DNA of 64,000 nt from Tubulanus polymorphus. Lineage: Eukaryota; Nemertea; Palaeonemertea; Tubulaniformes; Tubulanidae. Of this stretch, positions 14,473-26,195 are shown in pieces. Positions within the stretch are counted from its first letter, which is position 1. Each line of letters starts with the position of its first letter. Under the pieces are notes generated by a model. It made no database searches and was not told the origin of the DNA. It saw only the letters and a list, made by a program, of their open reading frames with translations. Both the position numbers and the translations under genes were made by a program. Where the stretch lies: the NCBI RefSeq assembly GCF_964204645.1, contig NC_134027.1:12448485-12512484 (forward strand), written 5' to 3'.

Positions 14473-15064
14473 GGTAAAAATGTCCCGGAAAATATGTCCC
14501 TGGAAAAAATGTCCGATAAGGTAGAAAAGTATGTCTCAGTATATCACTACTGATTTAGTAAATTTCACATCATAGTAACACCAGAGAACAAACTTGGTAA
14601 TCGTGTAAATTGCACACTCCATTAAAAAAAGAATTCATTGAGTGACCATGAGAATTATAGGCCTAAAAATTTTGGCATTAATTAGTTTTTCCTATGAGAA
14701 TATGTGAGCTCATTACATGATATGTTAAATTTAAGAAGATTTTACTATTGAATTGAATGCACAGTTGCTAAATAACATATCAACATTAATGGAGAAAATT
14801 ATGAAAAGTTATAAAGTAAATGCACAATTACTTCAATTAATACGTCAAATTTAAGAAGATTTTAAATCTATAATACAAATGATGAAAGCAAAGTTTTTAA
14901 ATCAAATAGTCATTATTTGTTAATTTAAATTGTAATTAAAATGTATTACCAAGTTTGGTCTCTGGTGTTATTATGATGTGAAATTAATTACAATACCAAG
15001 TTAGTAATAATGATAGACTTGGACATTTTTTTCCATGGGACATTTTTCCGGGGACATTTTTACC
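14473..15064. mobile_element. MITE with iterated atgtcc ends and ~130-bp inverted repeats
   Basis: A 592-bp element. Each end starts GGTAAAAATGTCCC and contains three spaced atgtcc words separated by ggaaaaa-type runs. Inner inverted segments also match: atttcacatcatagtaacac (near 14562) against the inverse of ggtgttattatgatgtgaaat (near 14963), followed by ccagaga.caaacttggtaat. A gta triplet is present just outside both ends and could be the target duplication. The centre is AT-rich with two copies of a caaatttaagaagatttta-type word. Confidence 0.82.
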
Positions 15065-17679
15065 GTATACCAGTTGGTGTAGCATCTACGGTTAGGTTAG
15101 ACGCTATTCGGCTGCGGGAACATAACGGAACATTAACGTATGCAGTGGTTTTACTGATGGATGATGATCACCACCTGTCGCTTCATCGTCTGTCCTTTGC
15201 CCATCAGAGAGCAGAAGGAGAGGAGACAATTAGCAACAACGAATGGCTAGTTAGGACATCATAATCGTTCATATAGTATTAAACATTAACTCCTTCACAC
15301 ACTGCCATTGCGCGGCAACGGCAATTTATTCCTGGGCTGTCATGATGTCTGTTTACATTATTTCTTGTCGTTACTATGGCAACATCGGAAAATAAATCTT
15401 TGCTGGCGGTATCATGTCGGCAGTCTGGCCCGGAATAAGAAATTTCAGGAGGCTATATGGCTGAATGACGCTTGATTTATGTACAAAGCATTGTCAGATG
15501 GAACTCCGGCAATTTCATGCTGTAGAATGTGCAGGAGGGATGGTCATTGACATTTCAATATGATAGCAATTTATAGGTTAATGGCGCATTATGAATTACT
15601 GCGCAAGAATCTTATTTTGCAATATCAAATAGATGCCATTAGGGCGTGTGTCCACTTGACAGTTCATGCTTGTGGTTTTGATTTTGTGCAAATCCTTCAC
15701 TCACGTGTATTGAAGCTTCATGTATGTAGAAGAATCAATATCGTTGTAATGTGCCTTTTCAGCGTATATGACTGATTTCAGATTATTTATTATTTGTGTA
15801 CATGCGCACCTTTTATATGTAAGTTGAGTTGTAATGAACGTTGAATTAACATGAAATTGAACACAGAATAGGTGTTTTGACGCCTTATAAAACGTTACCA
15901 TTATAAAACCTAAACAATGTCCACCGTTGAGCGTCATTTTACAAACGACAACCGTAAATCGATGTGCAAAAAACGTCACAGGTCTATTTGTACACATACA
16001 AGCTATTTGGCAAAATATTATTGACAAAGATGTAGAATGGCTTCCTGTGATTATATAGTGAGCTCTATTTTAACGTCGAAATGTTATATTGCATTGAATA
16101 TCATTAGAAGACGTTTTGTAATAGTAAAGGATGTATGATTATATCAGAAGCGGCAGGGTAATAGAAATGATAAGTAAATCGGATTATTCGGTCAAAATGG
16201 CGGATGTATACACGATTTGGAAGTCTGATATAAAATTAAGACCCTGACATGGGGACGCTGGTGGAATGACGAAGCTATCTACGATCTTAGGGCCGGCGTG
16301 AATTTCATCGGCGGCTACAAGCGGTCAATATAAAAGTGTGATAACATATGATTTCAATATTCAAATGTTTTAGAAAAATATGTTTGATATTAGGGGTATG
16401 CAGGTTTCTTGAGATTAGCAATTTATAATAGCATAGCTGTCATATAGGGCTCCGCGTTCTCTGATGGCATGTGTAGGTGACAATTCAATTCAATTCTATA
16501 TTGATCCTTATTACATATAAAATTCCGGGATAAAATTCCCAAATTCAATAAAGTTACAAATTTAAGAATAAAAACATACAAGACACGCGTAATTCATACC
16601 GAATAACATAAACAAGTTATTTTAAATGACTGTCTTCTTCAACCCAGACTTAGGAGGATATTGAGTGACAGCCAAACCGGGCGGACCGGTGAATGAAGTC
16701 GGTCGCAAGTTATCAATTATTGACAATTTTCAATAAAAAACTTTTAGCCAGTACTATGTACAGTGGAAGACCTGTATCAGAGGGAGTAAATTTAGATCAG
16801 CCTCTGTCAAAATCTCTTGATAGTGAGCTTGTCACTGCGGGACTGTAAATTTGTTTTTTTTCGTTTTTGAGTTGTTTATTTTTCTCCTGATTTTATTGTT
16901 CTGCTTTTCAGTGAAATAAGTATTGAATTGCAGTGATTGAATTGAGAATAATGGAGAACCTAATGAACAGATGAACCTTTGAGAAATGAATGAACTTTTC
17001 CCTTCAATAGATCAAACATTATGGAAACTATACCGATATCTGAGTAGAAAAATGAATTGAAAGTATATTTGGTAGGTCATATGATAAGGTATGGATTCAG
17101 GACCCTAACCTGCAGTTCGAAGTTCGTTGAAAATGAACAAATTTTAAAAATCTAAGACTGCGTGCTCGTCATGCCATCTGGTGGGATAGCTGGTGTTGCG
17201 GGTGGTCCCCGTTGTTTCCGGTGATAATATTTATAGAGCATCCTCAAAGTAAATACACATGGAAATGGGCTGCACCCATTTATATAACTGGTCCTACCTT
17301 TTGTATGCAAAAATCAATGAATAGCGCTCTACATTCACTCTGGCAGGTACTGACAGTAGCATCTGTGTTGTCACAAACCCATAAAAACGGATAAAGCCTT
17401 TTATTTTGAAAAATTGAGAATGTTTATTCAAATTTATTCGCAATATCTATATCATGAAGGGGACACTGTTGTTTTTCATGTGCAGTTTGCGAAAGATGTA
17501 TTCATAGTTTATTCATGAATAGCTTTGTTATTATAGAGTCATTTTTTTATCAAAATTTATAGAACGGTTTGTTATATTATACAAATTGATAGTTATATCT
17601 GGGTCTCGGGTGTAATTTCAGCCAAATTCAGTTCCTGAAGTTTCCAGTAGATTTTAGAAGTTGCCAATTTAACCTGTCT

Positions 17680-18054
17680 CAGGTGCGGATTCAGATGGTT
17701 GCAGCGTAGGCACGTGCTACCATCGCGAAAATCTCGTGCCCTTTTTTTCATGCCCAAAGTAGAAAACACATTTTTAAAAGATGAGGGAGATGATTTTAAA
17801 CAAAAAGCACATAATTCTTCATGATTTTGTCTTTATTACGTGGAAAATATATCTCAATGCAGTTAATTTGCTTGAAAGCACTTCGTGTCAGGACTTTCAT
17901 TGCTTGGAAATTGCAGCAAAAGAGCAGATTTTCTAAATTTCAGAATGCCCTTTTTAATTGAAGTATGTCCTTTTTATTTCCAAATGCCTTTTTTTCAAAA
18001 TGCCCTTTTTATAAATTGTGCTACCCTCGACAGTGGTCCCTGGATCCGTCCCCG
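17680..18054. mobile_element. hAT-like MITE inserted within a tandem repeat unit
   Basis: A 375-bp element. Its left end CAGGTGCGGATTCAG matches the inverse of its right end (CGGGGACGGATCCAG). It is flanked by TGTCT at 17675-17679 and 18055-18059. The flanks join to aacctgtctgtgtagt, which is the uninterrupted sequence found one repeat unit later at about 18201-18217. The insertion and a 5-base target duplication are therefore both supported. The interior contains several gcccttttt-type words. hAT elements normally duplicate 8 bp, so the 5-bp length is unusual; class assignment rests on the CAG..GGATCCAG-type end. Confidence 0.78.
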
Positions 18055-18410
18055 TGTCTGTGTAGTAAATCTTGCACGGAGAACTTGGTCTTCCATTGAA
18101 TTTTGATGAAACTTGGTACAACTATTTTTTTACATATCTAGTTGTGCAGCTGCTATTCATTTTCTGAAAAAATCAGAGATGGCGAATTGGCAGCCATTGA
18201 AACCTGTCTGTGTAGTGTTGTACGGACAACTCGTAGGTCTTTGGTTGTATTTTGATGAAACCTGGTACAACCATTCAGTATGGTATTTAGTTGTACACTT
18301 GTAGTTTATGATGGCTAACTGATGACCATTTTGACATGTATCTGTCTAGTCACGCCGCGGACAACTAGGTCTTTCAATCTGAACCGCATTTGTGGAAACA
18401 GGGTATTGGT
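18055..18410 (+). repeat. ~150-bp tandem repeat array (about 2.3 units, plus part before the hAT-like insertion)
   Basis: Units begin tgtctgtgtagt at 18055 and 18205, with a third partial one near 18341 (tatctgtctagt). Each contains a gatgaaac(t/c)tggtacaac(t/c) segment followed by a tggc..gccatt word. The sequence just upstream of the hAT-like insertion (about 17590-17679) is the tail of another unit. The style resembles the older dispersed family at 1551 but is not clearly the same family. Confidence 0.7.
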
Positions 18411-18651
18411 CTGTGCAGACATTTCTAGATATTACTGGTCCTGCCATATTTCGCCACAAGTATTTTTATTTATTCAGGTGGTTGTTACTTATTAAGTAAA
18501 CATTTTATGACTGTGGTTTATTATACATTTGGACACGGCAATCTGTGGTAAATTATGGGACATTTTAAAACGATCAAAAACACTCGGTGACCAGCACATT
18601 CAAGAGGCAGATTTCATGGTTCATTATAATCCATTATATATACATCAACTT

Positions 18652-18715
18652 GAGGCAATATAAACATGATTAAACATGAAACTATATTAATCAGCTTGAT
18701 GACAATTTAATGACC
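18652..18715 (+). repeat. Short dispersed sequence shared with 31359-31420
   Basis: Includes a 25-base exact match (18679-18703 with 31385-31409, core actatattaatcagcttgat) and weaker similarity starting at ggcaatat on the left side. At 31359 it lies inside a MITE of the AGC-TCACAC family. Confidence 0.75.
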
Positions 18716-19052
18716 AGATTATTTTAATTCAGGATTGGGTCTGAACGTTTGCCTCATATTAAAAAACTTCCAATTTTTTAGAATCGATAGATATACCCTG
18801 CCATGTTTAAGGTGATGAATTACATTTTATTTTTGATTGTATTACCGTGATGATTTGAATATCTTTAGGAACTTCGATGTATTTGTTAAAAAAAATCCAA
18901 CTTTAGAACTGCTGAATTAATAAGAATAGGTATTGATGTACACTGATCCCTTCAATAGTGTATACAGTGTACAATGTATATTGTATGTAGTATTCAATTG
19001 TAAATTACATTTGTTGGGGTTTATAATGCTTTTATTTTCATTATAAATTATA

Positions 19053-19551
19053 GGGAAGTTTCCAGTTTCCAGGCGCCATTTTGCGCTAATACGCGCATGC
19101 AGAAAATGGACGGTCAACCATTCGCGTGCGCTTGACTCAACCGTTGGCCATGCGCATTTCTATGAAGATATTTTTGCCAATGTAGTATTAACAAAATCCT
19201 CAGATAAAACTCTATCTTCAATGAAAAGTTCTACAGTGTATCTCAAAACATGAAAAAGTTACAGTCAATAACACAAAATTACCAATCTTTTTGAGGCGCC
19301 TTCCTTAAAGTGACGTATATTTTTTAAACTGTAACTGTATCCGATTGATGCAGCCGAGAAAAATAAAATAAAACACCATCAGAGAATAGAAATTGTCACC
19401 TTTCTAACGATACATGACTTAAATTTTTGAAGGGGGATGGACTACAATGAATCGCGCTAAAGGTTTTAGTCTAAAAAATGTGAAAATCTTTCCAACAATG
19501 CGGGACCCACGGGACCGCCTCAAAATGGCGCTTGGAAACTGGAAACTTCCA
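19053..19551. mobile_element. MITE with GGAAGTTTCCAGTTTCCA ends
   Basis: A 499-bp element with ~31-bp inverted ends: GGAAGTTTCCAGTTTCCAGG..GCCATTTTG on the left, and the same sequence with one internal change on the right. TA occurs immediately outside each end and is a candidate target duplication. The left part is CpG-rich (cgctaatacgcgcatg). There is no coding capacity. Confidence 0.82.
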
Positions 19552-20029
19552 TATTGTAAATACTACAGAAGTTTATTATGACTTGTGATGCAGAGATTCA
19601 CAATTACAATTTAGAACGGATATGGAACCTAGACCTGTATGCAGCCTTTCTTTGGGGAGGGTTGCGAGCGCTGGCGCAAGGATGCTTGCGGGATGGGGTT
19701 CAACTAAGAAAATTTTGGAAATTGAAGTGTTTCAGATGAATTTCCAGGTCAATTCAAGTGAATATTTCATATAAAAAGTTGCTGAAATGTGTGAGATAAT
19801 CAGTGATGGAAAATGTAGTCTATATGGTGGGTAGGTGCTTTCACACCTCCGGGTACAGGCCGGGAACCAGTTTCAGTATAGCTTTTGAAGATAACATACA
19901 ATAACCAGATAGTCTTGAGACAGTTAGATAGTCTTGATTCCGCTATTGATTTGATAGGTTGATAGAATTTGTTCTTCTCAACTTCTATCGGTAAATAGTG
20001 AAACTGCATAGCTTCAGAAAGTCTAGGAC

Positions 20030-20066
20030 ACCTAGAGACGTGTGCTCTACTAACTGAGCCACTATA
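20030..20066 (-). repeat. tRNA-like A-box remnant
   Basis: The minus strand reads gtggctcagttagtagagca at about 20043-20062, a strong tRNA D-arm/A-box match. It is followed by acacgtctctaggtgt, which can form a short anticodon-like hairpin. No B box or T arm follows at the right distance. Most likely the front of a decayed SINE or tRNA pseudogene. Confidence 0.4.
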
Positions 20067-21225
20067 GCTGTTTGCTAGGCTATGATGTTATAGATGGTGA
20101 GCTCACCGATGTTTGAAATACGATAAACAGTTCAGAAGATGCCGGAACTAATCGGGCCAGTGAATTCCAGTGTTTGAATAGATTCCGAAGAAATTAGAGG
20201 AATTCCTCTTCAAAAACACCTTTTACATTTATTTTTCGTATTCATAAGAAAAGGTTTTTAAATACTGGGCATACATCTAAGTACAATTTATGTACTTAAT
20301 GGTATTATAGTTTGAGCTTTATTTTATTTTTTTGTCGATTTCACAATATAGATTATCGGTTTAATGTTATAGACAGTAGCTTCTAGTTAATGTCCCGTGA
20401 TGGAATTTCTAATGAAATCTTCTGGAACCTAGAATAGAATGGGCTTAGTTCTAGGTACTGTTCTGTGAGTGTATTTTTTTAAAAAGATTTTAAGGATTCT
20501 TCTACAAGCCAGAATAATGACTTTCCTTGCCAACGACAGGGAAAAAGTCGACTCCTGCAGCGTATTAGACTAGGCTCCGCGTTTAAGCACTGCGCACGTC
20601 TAATTCCATTGTTTGCATGTGTCTGACTTTTCATCATTACGGTTCTTGTCAATAGCGTTTTCTTCACAAGCTGTCTCATAAATCTCATCTCATTTATCGC
20701 TGATATTTATTGATTTTGCGCGAAACTCGATCAGATTTTGTTGTTACCAAACTGTGTAGTTAGTATGCGTGTATCAGCAGTACACGTCGGTTACAGGTGT
20801 CTGTTCAAGCTGTCACCGTGGCTCGCGGGGCTTTAATGAACATATAACAAGTTAATCGATTATAAGAATTTGTTTTTAACGGTATGGCTTTACGGGAATT
20901 AATGGGTTTTTTTCGTGTCCGATTCGAATGCTCTCCTGCAAAAGTCGATTCGATGGCTATATATATCTGGCTACGCTCTTATTATTCGATCTTATCTATT
21001 CCCGGATCGAGGAAACTAGATCCCAACATCTTTCACAAATTAATTTATTCATTGATGTACATGTAGTTGGACCTGTGTAGAAAACTACAAACATATGACT
21101 TTCCATTTCATTTACAATGGCGTTGCTTCTAAGCAAGTTGCTAAGGAGCAACCTGACTAAATGAAACGGTAAGTATACAGAACTGTAGCTAATGAAATGG
21201 TCATGTCATACATAGTTTTATGTAA

Positions 21226-21449
21226 AGCGTAATTCGGGTTGCATTAAGATGCAACCTAAGCCGAACGTCTGAGATTCGGTCTTAAGAACACTTAAGTCAC
21301 ATTGTTAGGTCAAGTTGTTGATCTCGCCAAGACTTGTTTGTTGGATCTTATGCCATCTGTGTTGAGCCTTATTCAGTTCGCATAAGATCGCTCGATCATA
21401 GACAGTCAGGTCAATCGGATTTTTAGTGCAACCTGAGTTTAGTTAGGCT
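21226..21449. mobile_element. Harbinger-like MITE (TAA flanks)
   Basis: A 224-bp element flanked by TAA (21223-21225 and 21450-21452). The inverted ends AGCGTAA..TTCGGGTTGCA (left) and AGCCTAACTAAACTCAGGTTGCA (right, inverted) match apart from a 4-base gap. A perfect 8-bp hairpin, GGTTGCAT-TAAG-ATGCAACC, occupies 21237-21256. It has the same duplication and first bases as the element at 41888, but an unrelated interior. Confidence 0.75.
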
Positions 21450-21709
21450 TAAGTAAAGCTTTTGATAAAGATATCATGAGGTAACAGGTAAAAATTCGCC
21501 CTGTTCAAAATTCCCCAAATTCAGTTAAAAAAAATCAAATTAGAGTTATATTTGGTAGTGCATATCAGACATGAATGAACTGATGATTTAGGAGGTTATG
21601 TTTTGCTGCAGTTTGTCTGCTCAGTTTTTATCTTAGCAAAATTATCCAATCACCACTCTCAATAAGCCAGTGGGTTAATTGTATGGACTGAGTTTAGATG
21701 TTTGAGTTG

Positions 21710-22750
21710 TAATAATAGTGATGATAATTTATTTTCTTAAATAGCACTTAACTAAAATCATAATCTAAGCACTTCACATTACTGAAGGCACGGTCACCAA
21801 ATGAACGATTTGAGACAGGAATGATAAGACGGGTTCTGTCTTGACAAGAACGAAGTGCCTGTGCAGGCTTATAAACAGTGACTAGTGATTCAAGATAAGC
21901 AGGAGCAAGACCATGCAAACACTTATAGACAAGGAGAAGAATTTTAAAATCAACAAGGGCAGAAATCGGAAGCCAATGAAGCTTAATTAAAGCTGGAGTA
22001 ATATGGTCAAACTTTTTAGTTTTTGTAATGAGACGAGCTGCATTATTTTGGACTAACTGCAAACAATGAATTAGGGTTGTATTTGTTCCAATGAGAAGAG
22101 AATTTGTATAGTCCAGCCGAGAAGTAACTAAAGATGAGACAGCATATTTACAGGCCTGGTCATCAAGTAGATGACGTATCTTACTAATCGAATACAAATG
22201 AAAGTGCAGTCCTGCATAAACTATTAACATGATCAGTAAGAGAAAAGTTTTCATCAAATACTACACCAAGATTCTTAATTTTGGGTGATGGAAAAATTTC
22301 ACAATCATCAATGTCAAGATGAAGATTATCATCTAGGATATTTCTTTGAATATGACGAACCGATGACAGAAAACTCTGTTGTACTGGAATTTGCCTTGAG
22401 CTTGTTAATTGCCATCCAGTTGAATAGCACTTTGACTAGCTGATTAATTTGATTTAAACTCGATAAAACCTCATCTAAGTTTCTAGGATTCACAACTTTA
22501 TGTAACTGATCATCGTCAGCATAGATATGATATGAAGTATTTGCTGATCGGATAATAGCACCAATAGGCTGTACATACATAAAAGAATAGGGCCCAAAAC
22601 TGAGCCTTGTGGAACACCATACCAGAGGCTTTAAGAACTTGAACTTTTACCTTCAACTATGACAGTTTGGGTGCGTTCTTTCAAGTAACTTTTGATTAAC
22701 TGAATAATATCCTGACCTGTACCAAAATTTGACTCAAGACGATGCAACAG
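21710..22750 (-). pseudogene. LINE (CR1/L2-type) reverse transcriptase remnant, 5'-truncated
   Basis: Read on the minus strand from about 22750 down, the translation passes in order through the reverse transcriptase landmark GVPQGSVLGP (near 22615), the catalytic block read as YADD (near 22510), the WMAINKLKAN segment (near 22425), NLGVVFDENFS (near 22265), SRLDYTNSLL (near 22100) and LHWLPI (near 21970). The last segments are the usual C-terminal tail of this LINE class. The copy is broken by a stop just before GVPQG and by frameshifts before the YADD block and near 22258-22330. The 5' part, including any endonuclease, is missing. The end near 21710 has a short taataatag-like tail typical of such elements. 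It is not a host gene and is presumably inactive. Confidence 0.9.
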
Positions 22751-23398
22751 TATGTCATGATTATTTGATGATTTGAATTATTTTTTCAAAGTCCCGCAAT
22801 ATGTCATGATTCTTAAATTTTGATCATGCAAAACACTCAAAAGTCCATTTTATGTCCAATTTTTGATTATGTATTCCGCGATCATATTGAGCATGAAATT
22901 GAAGGAATTACTGCCATGTAAGTTTCATAATCAACATGAGAATGTTGATGAGATTTACAATGAGAATGATATTCACTGGGAGATTTTTTACCCAGTGGGA
23001 TTTTTACCTGGGGGGGATAATTCTATCTACATTTCAATTGTACACTAGTAGCTAGTTTAAAGGTTTACTGTATAGTTCTAGTATAAGGTCATAATTCTGT
23101 GAAACTGGCTGTGGTTTTGTGCAATAATGGTAGCTTATGTTATAGTTACATTATATGAATAGCCTTGAATAGTATTTTCATTCATAGCCTAATGCATTAT
23201 TTAACTGTTGTAAGTATATACAAATTTAATCGGTTTTTGAATGTTTTTTCAAGCTGTTACTGCAGAGAATAATCGTTTGTCGATGGGATTGATTCTTTGT
23301 GTGATGGCATTCAAACCCTACTGTCGGATTTCCTCCCTTTCACAAATGATTTGTGGGTCCTGGAGAAGAGTTTCTGGTGCAGACAACACAGTGACAAA

Positions 23399-23702
23399 AG
23401 CTGTTATTACACAGGCGATTTGGCCCAAGCCAAATTGGAATGGATAAGGCCTGAGTCAAATTTGGCACATGTCTAATCAGAGCGCACGCTCACATGTAAG
23501 CCACTCATGCAATACTAAACAATACCAATCAAAGCAAAGAGATTCATTCCCAGAACCAATTGCAATTCAAACGCAATCATTTGTCTCATGCTAGAATTTC
23601 GATGATTTTGGTTGGGCCAAATTTTCCTGTTTGGCACCTGTGTGAACAGTTGTTCCAGGCCAAATTAGGTATGGGTCAAAAATGCTTGTCTGATCGCAGC
23701 TA
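23399..23702. mobile_element. MITE of the AGC-TCACAC end family, copy 1
   Basis: About 304 bp. The ends are AGCTGTTATTACACAGG (left) and AGCTGCGATCAGACAAG (right, inverted), each followed by a ggccaaatt-type palindrome. It aligns along most of its length with the element at 29949: both have gtctaat.agag, the actcatgcaatactaaacaat region and the gtgtgaacagtt word. No clean target duplication is visible. Confidence 0.75.
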
Positions 23703-25249
23703 ACGCATACGTTCTCCAACCGCATGGCCCAAAGACATTGAGATCTGCAACAACAGAAAAAATATGTATAATCACTTCTGATTGTCATGAAAATATTTGG
23801 AGATGTCACCTGACTAGTGATCATACTGAGAGTGTTGCCGCCAAAATTTACCTCGCCAAACACTATGTTGTAGATATCCTCCCCTGACTGGTTATACCTG
23901 CAGTTTATGAGATATTTCTAGATGACTTTCATTCTCCTTTGCCATATATATATACATATATATGCTAAATGCAACTCGGTTGTTCATGCTACAATGATAA
24001 TTGATATGCAGCTCGCCTTAAAGACATTTAAGAATGGATTGCAGCTGATGTGTAAAAGGAAAACCACATTCTATGCTGTATAAACATGTATGAAAAGTCA
24101 GGCAGATGCACGCCATATTGATTGCTGTGATGAAATGACATTATTGCTATCACCCCAGGTGGCTGCGGCTGTTGTGCCAACCTTTAGAATCACTTGAGAT
24201 CACAACTGATAAACACTAAAATAAAGATTGATTATTCATGGGAAATCCAATCACAGCAAAAACCTGCAATCAAATAAGAATTAGATATAACATAATGATT
24301 AATGCTTACAATCATTGTACTTGCTTTTAATCCACCATCAGGGCAAATTCATATAAAAAGTGCTGTTGAAAACATAGTTATGGTGAAAGATATGTGTTTG
24401 CAATGTGCTGTTACAGTTTGATGAAATGCGTCTAAAAATTTTCGTTATTCAGAAACTGACAATGCATCATATTTCGTTTTGAATAAGTCTGAAAGTTTGA
24501 AGGATTTTGCGGTTGGCGTAGGAGTTAGGAGACGGTGTGATGCCTGGATCTGTATGCAGACGCTTCGAGTGCTGCGTGGACAATAATACGAAATTACGTA
24601 TTCACTCGCTGCCATTCGATGGCAACTTGTTTACTCTGAATCTCTCCATAAATATTAGATATCTTGTCGCGATTGTTAATATCACCAGAAGATACTATAG
24701 CAGAAACTTGAACTGCCTCTGAGACAGGTGCTGTAAATCTATGGAGTTTTTATTTGAGTGCCTGGATCCACCATGTAATGACTAATATTGGTGAATCAGG
24801 CAAAGCTGGTATTTAAGGAGACCATGATTAAGGATTGCCCAAGACCCCCCTTATACTTAAGCTATTGATGCAGCAACCATTATATTTTTGTTATAAAACA
24901 AGGAAATGCATTGAATCTAGTGCTGCATCATATTCAATATTTGTAAGGTCAATACCTTTGCCAAATACCATGCCTGGTTATTGAAATAAAGCGCACTATA
25001 GGAACTGGCAACACTAAAAGTTCTTATTTGAAATATATTAGTATGGTAACAAATATGGATCCTTTTGAAAATGTATAAAAACTTCACTTATTTGAGCATC
25101 GTTATGAATTTTTTATTATGACTACATTGTTTTGTGTCGACAAAAGATGCCAGTGACCACACACGAGGTGATATCATAGTGAATTTGTCGCGACAAAAAT
25201 TGCCTACAGATCATCAGGAAATTGCTTAGTGTGTGCACCAGGCTTAACA

Positions 25250-25347
25250 TTCCCCCTGTAAAGATATGTTTTGATCATGGAGCGTTCAGTTCCTAATTTT
25301 CCCCTTTAAAGATGTGCTTGGATTGTGGGGCATTTAGTTCCTAATTT
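25250..25347. repeat. Imperfect tandem pair of ~49-bp units, with a third copy near 25784
   Basis: Units at 25250-25298 and 25299-25347 share the pattern ttccccctgtaaagat...ttcagttcctaa with several substitutions. A third diverged copy lies at about 25784-25838. The gap between the pair and the outlying copy holds a tRNA-like T-arm and open sequence, which suggests a longer repeat partly lost or interrupted. Confidence 0.75.
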
Positions 25348-25710
25348 CCCCTTTAACCCATTAGCACTCAGGAATTTAACGGTGTAGTGTCAATTACTCC
25401 TCAGAAAATTCAAGGTGAAATCCAAGATCATCATGATACCGAATTTCGTTAATACGAACCATAACGTCACACGGAGAGCAGGTGTGACAGACAGTAGTGT
25501 TATTTTGTAGTAAATAGTCAAGGCTTTCATATGATGTAAGATTTGATGAGGTGGGCCACCAAAATCGTGTCCTTTTGGCCCGCCGAAATTCATCCAAACT
25601 TACTTGGATTTGAAGTGAGCGCCCAGATGTCTCATCTTCAAACTCGAAATACTCGAGAAATTGAACTAGGAGGATGTTGATTTCTGTTTGGAATTTCGAG
25701 GACTTAGATG

Positions 25711-25758
25711 TGTAGGTTATCATGAGCTATTGGGTTCGAATCCCACTATAACCGTTTT
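25711..25758 (+). repeat. tRNA-like T-arm fragment
   Basis: tgggttcgaatccca (25727-25742 region) is a perfect T stem and loop with the B-box consensus. It is followed by ctataacc, which could pair with ggttat at 25711-25717. The distance between those is far too short for a whole tRNA and no A box is seen, so this is a fragment of a tRNA gene or SINE. Confidence 0.4.
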
Positions 25759-26129
25759 CGTGCAGCATACAAAAATTGGTAGTTTCCTAATATTTCCCTG
25801 GAAAGAGGTGCTGGGATCATTGGGTGTTCAGTTCTTATATACTAAGCAACAAGTTGCTTTAGATCTTCATGATTTAAATCAGGACAAATAAATGAATATA
25901 TGTTAATTAAATGATATGTGTTCATATCCGCTTCATTTTTTCATCATCTTGGCTTGAATCAAGAGGATTTGGTATTTGATATGGTTCGTCTATCATATCC
26001 TTTGCTGTACTATATAGTATTTAAGTAGATTCCCTTATGAAACAATATTCCTTTTGTTAATTTTCATACCTAGCTCGAATCTCTGTACGTATGGGGATTA
26101 AATGTGCTTGTAAAAATGGACAGTGTGAC

Positions 26130-26195
26130 GTTGTCAGGACTTGAACCCAATTTAATCACAAATGTATGCCGTTACCGTCTGAAACACAGTCCCAT
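26130..26195 (-). repeat. tRNA-derived SINE head or tRNA pseudogene
   Basis: On the minus strand the sequence has an A-box-like ttcagacggtaacggc (26169-26184) and, about 30 bases on, a B-box-like tgggttcaagtcctgac (26133-26149). This order and spacing fit a tRNA-derived polymerase III promoter. The acceptor stem does not pair cleanly, so it is not called a functional tRNA. The SINE body and tail beyond 26130 were not delimited. Confidence 0.55.

Noticed and set aside
15010-15264. 84-codon forward open frame with an ordinary-looking composition
   Set aside because: It starts within the terminal repeat of the MITE at 14473-15064 and matches no family I recognise. Probably chance.
20044-20062. 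Possible functional tRNA gene
   Set aside because: Only the D-arm region matches. No T arm or acceptor pairing occurs at the right distance.
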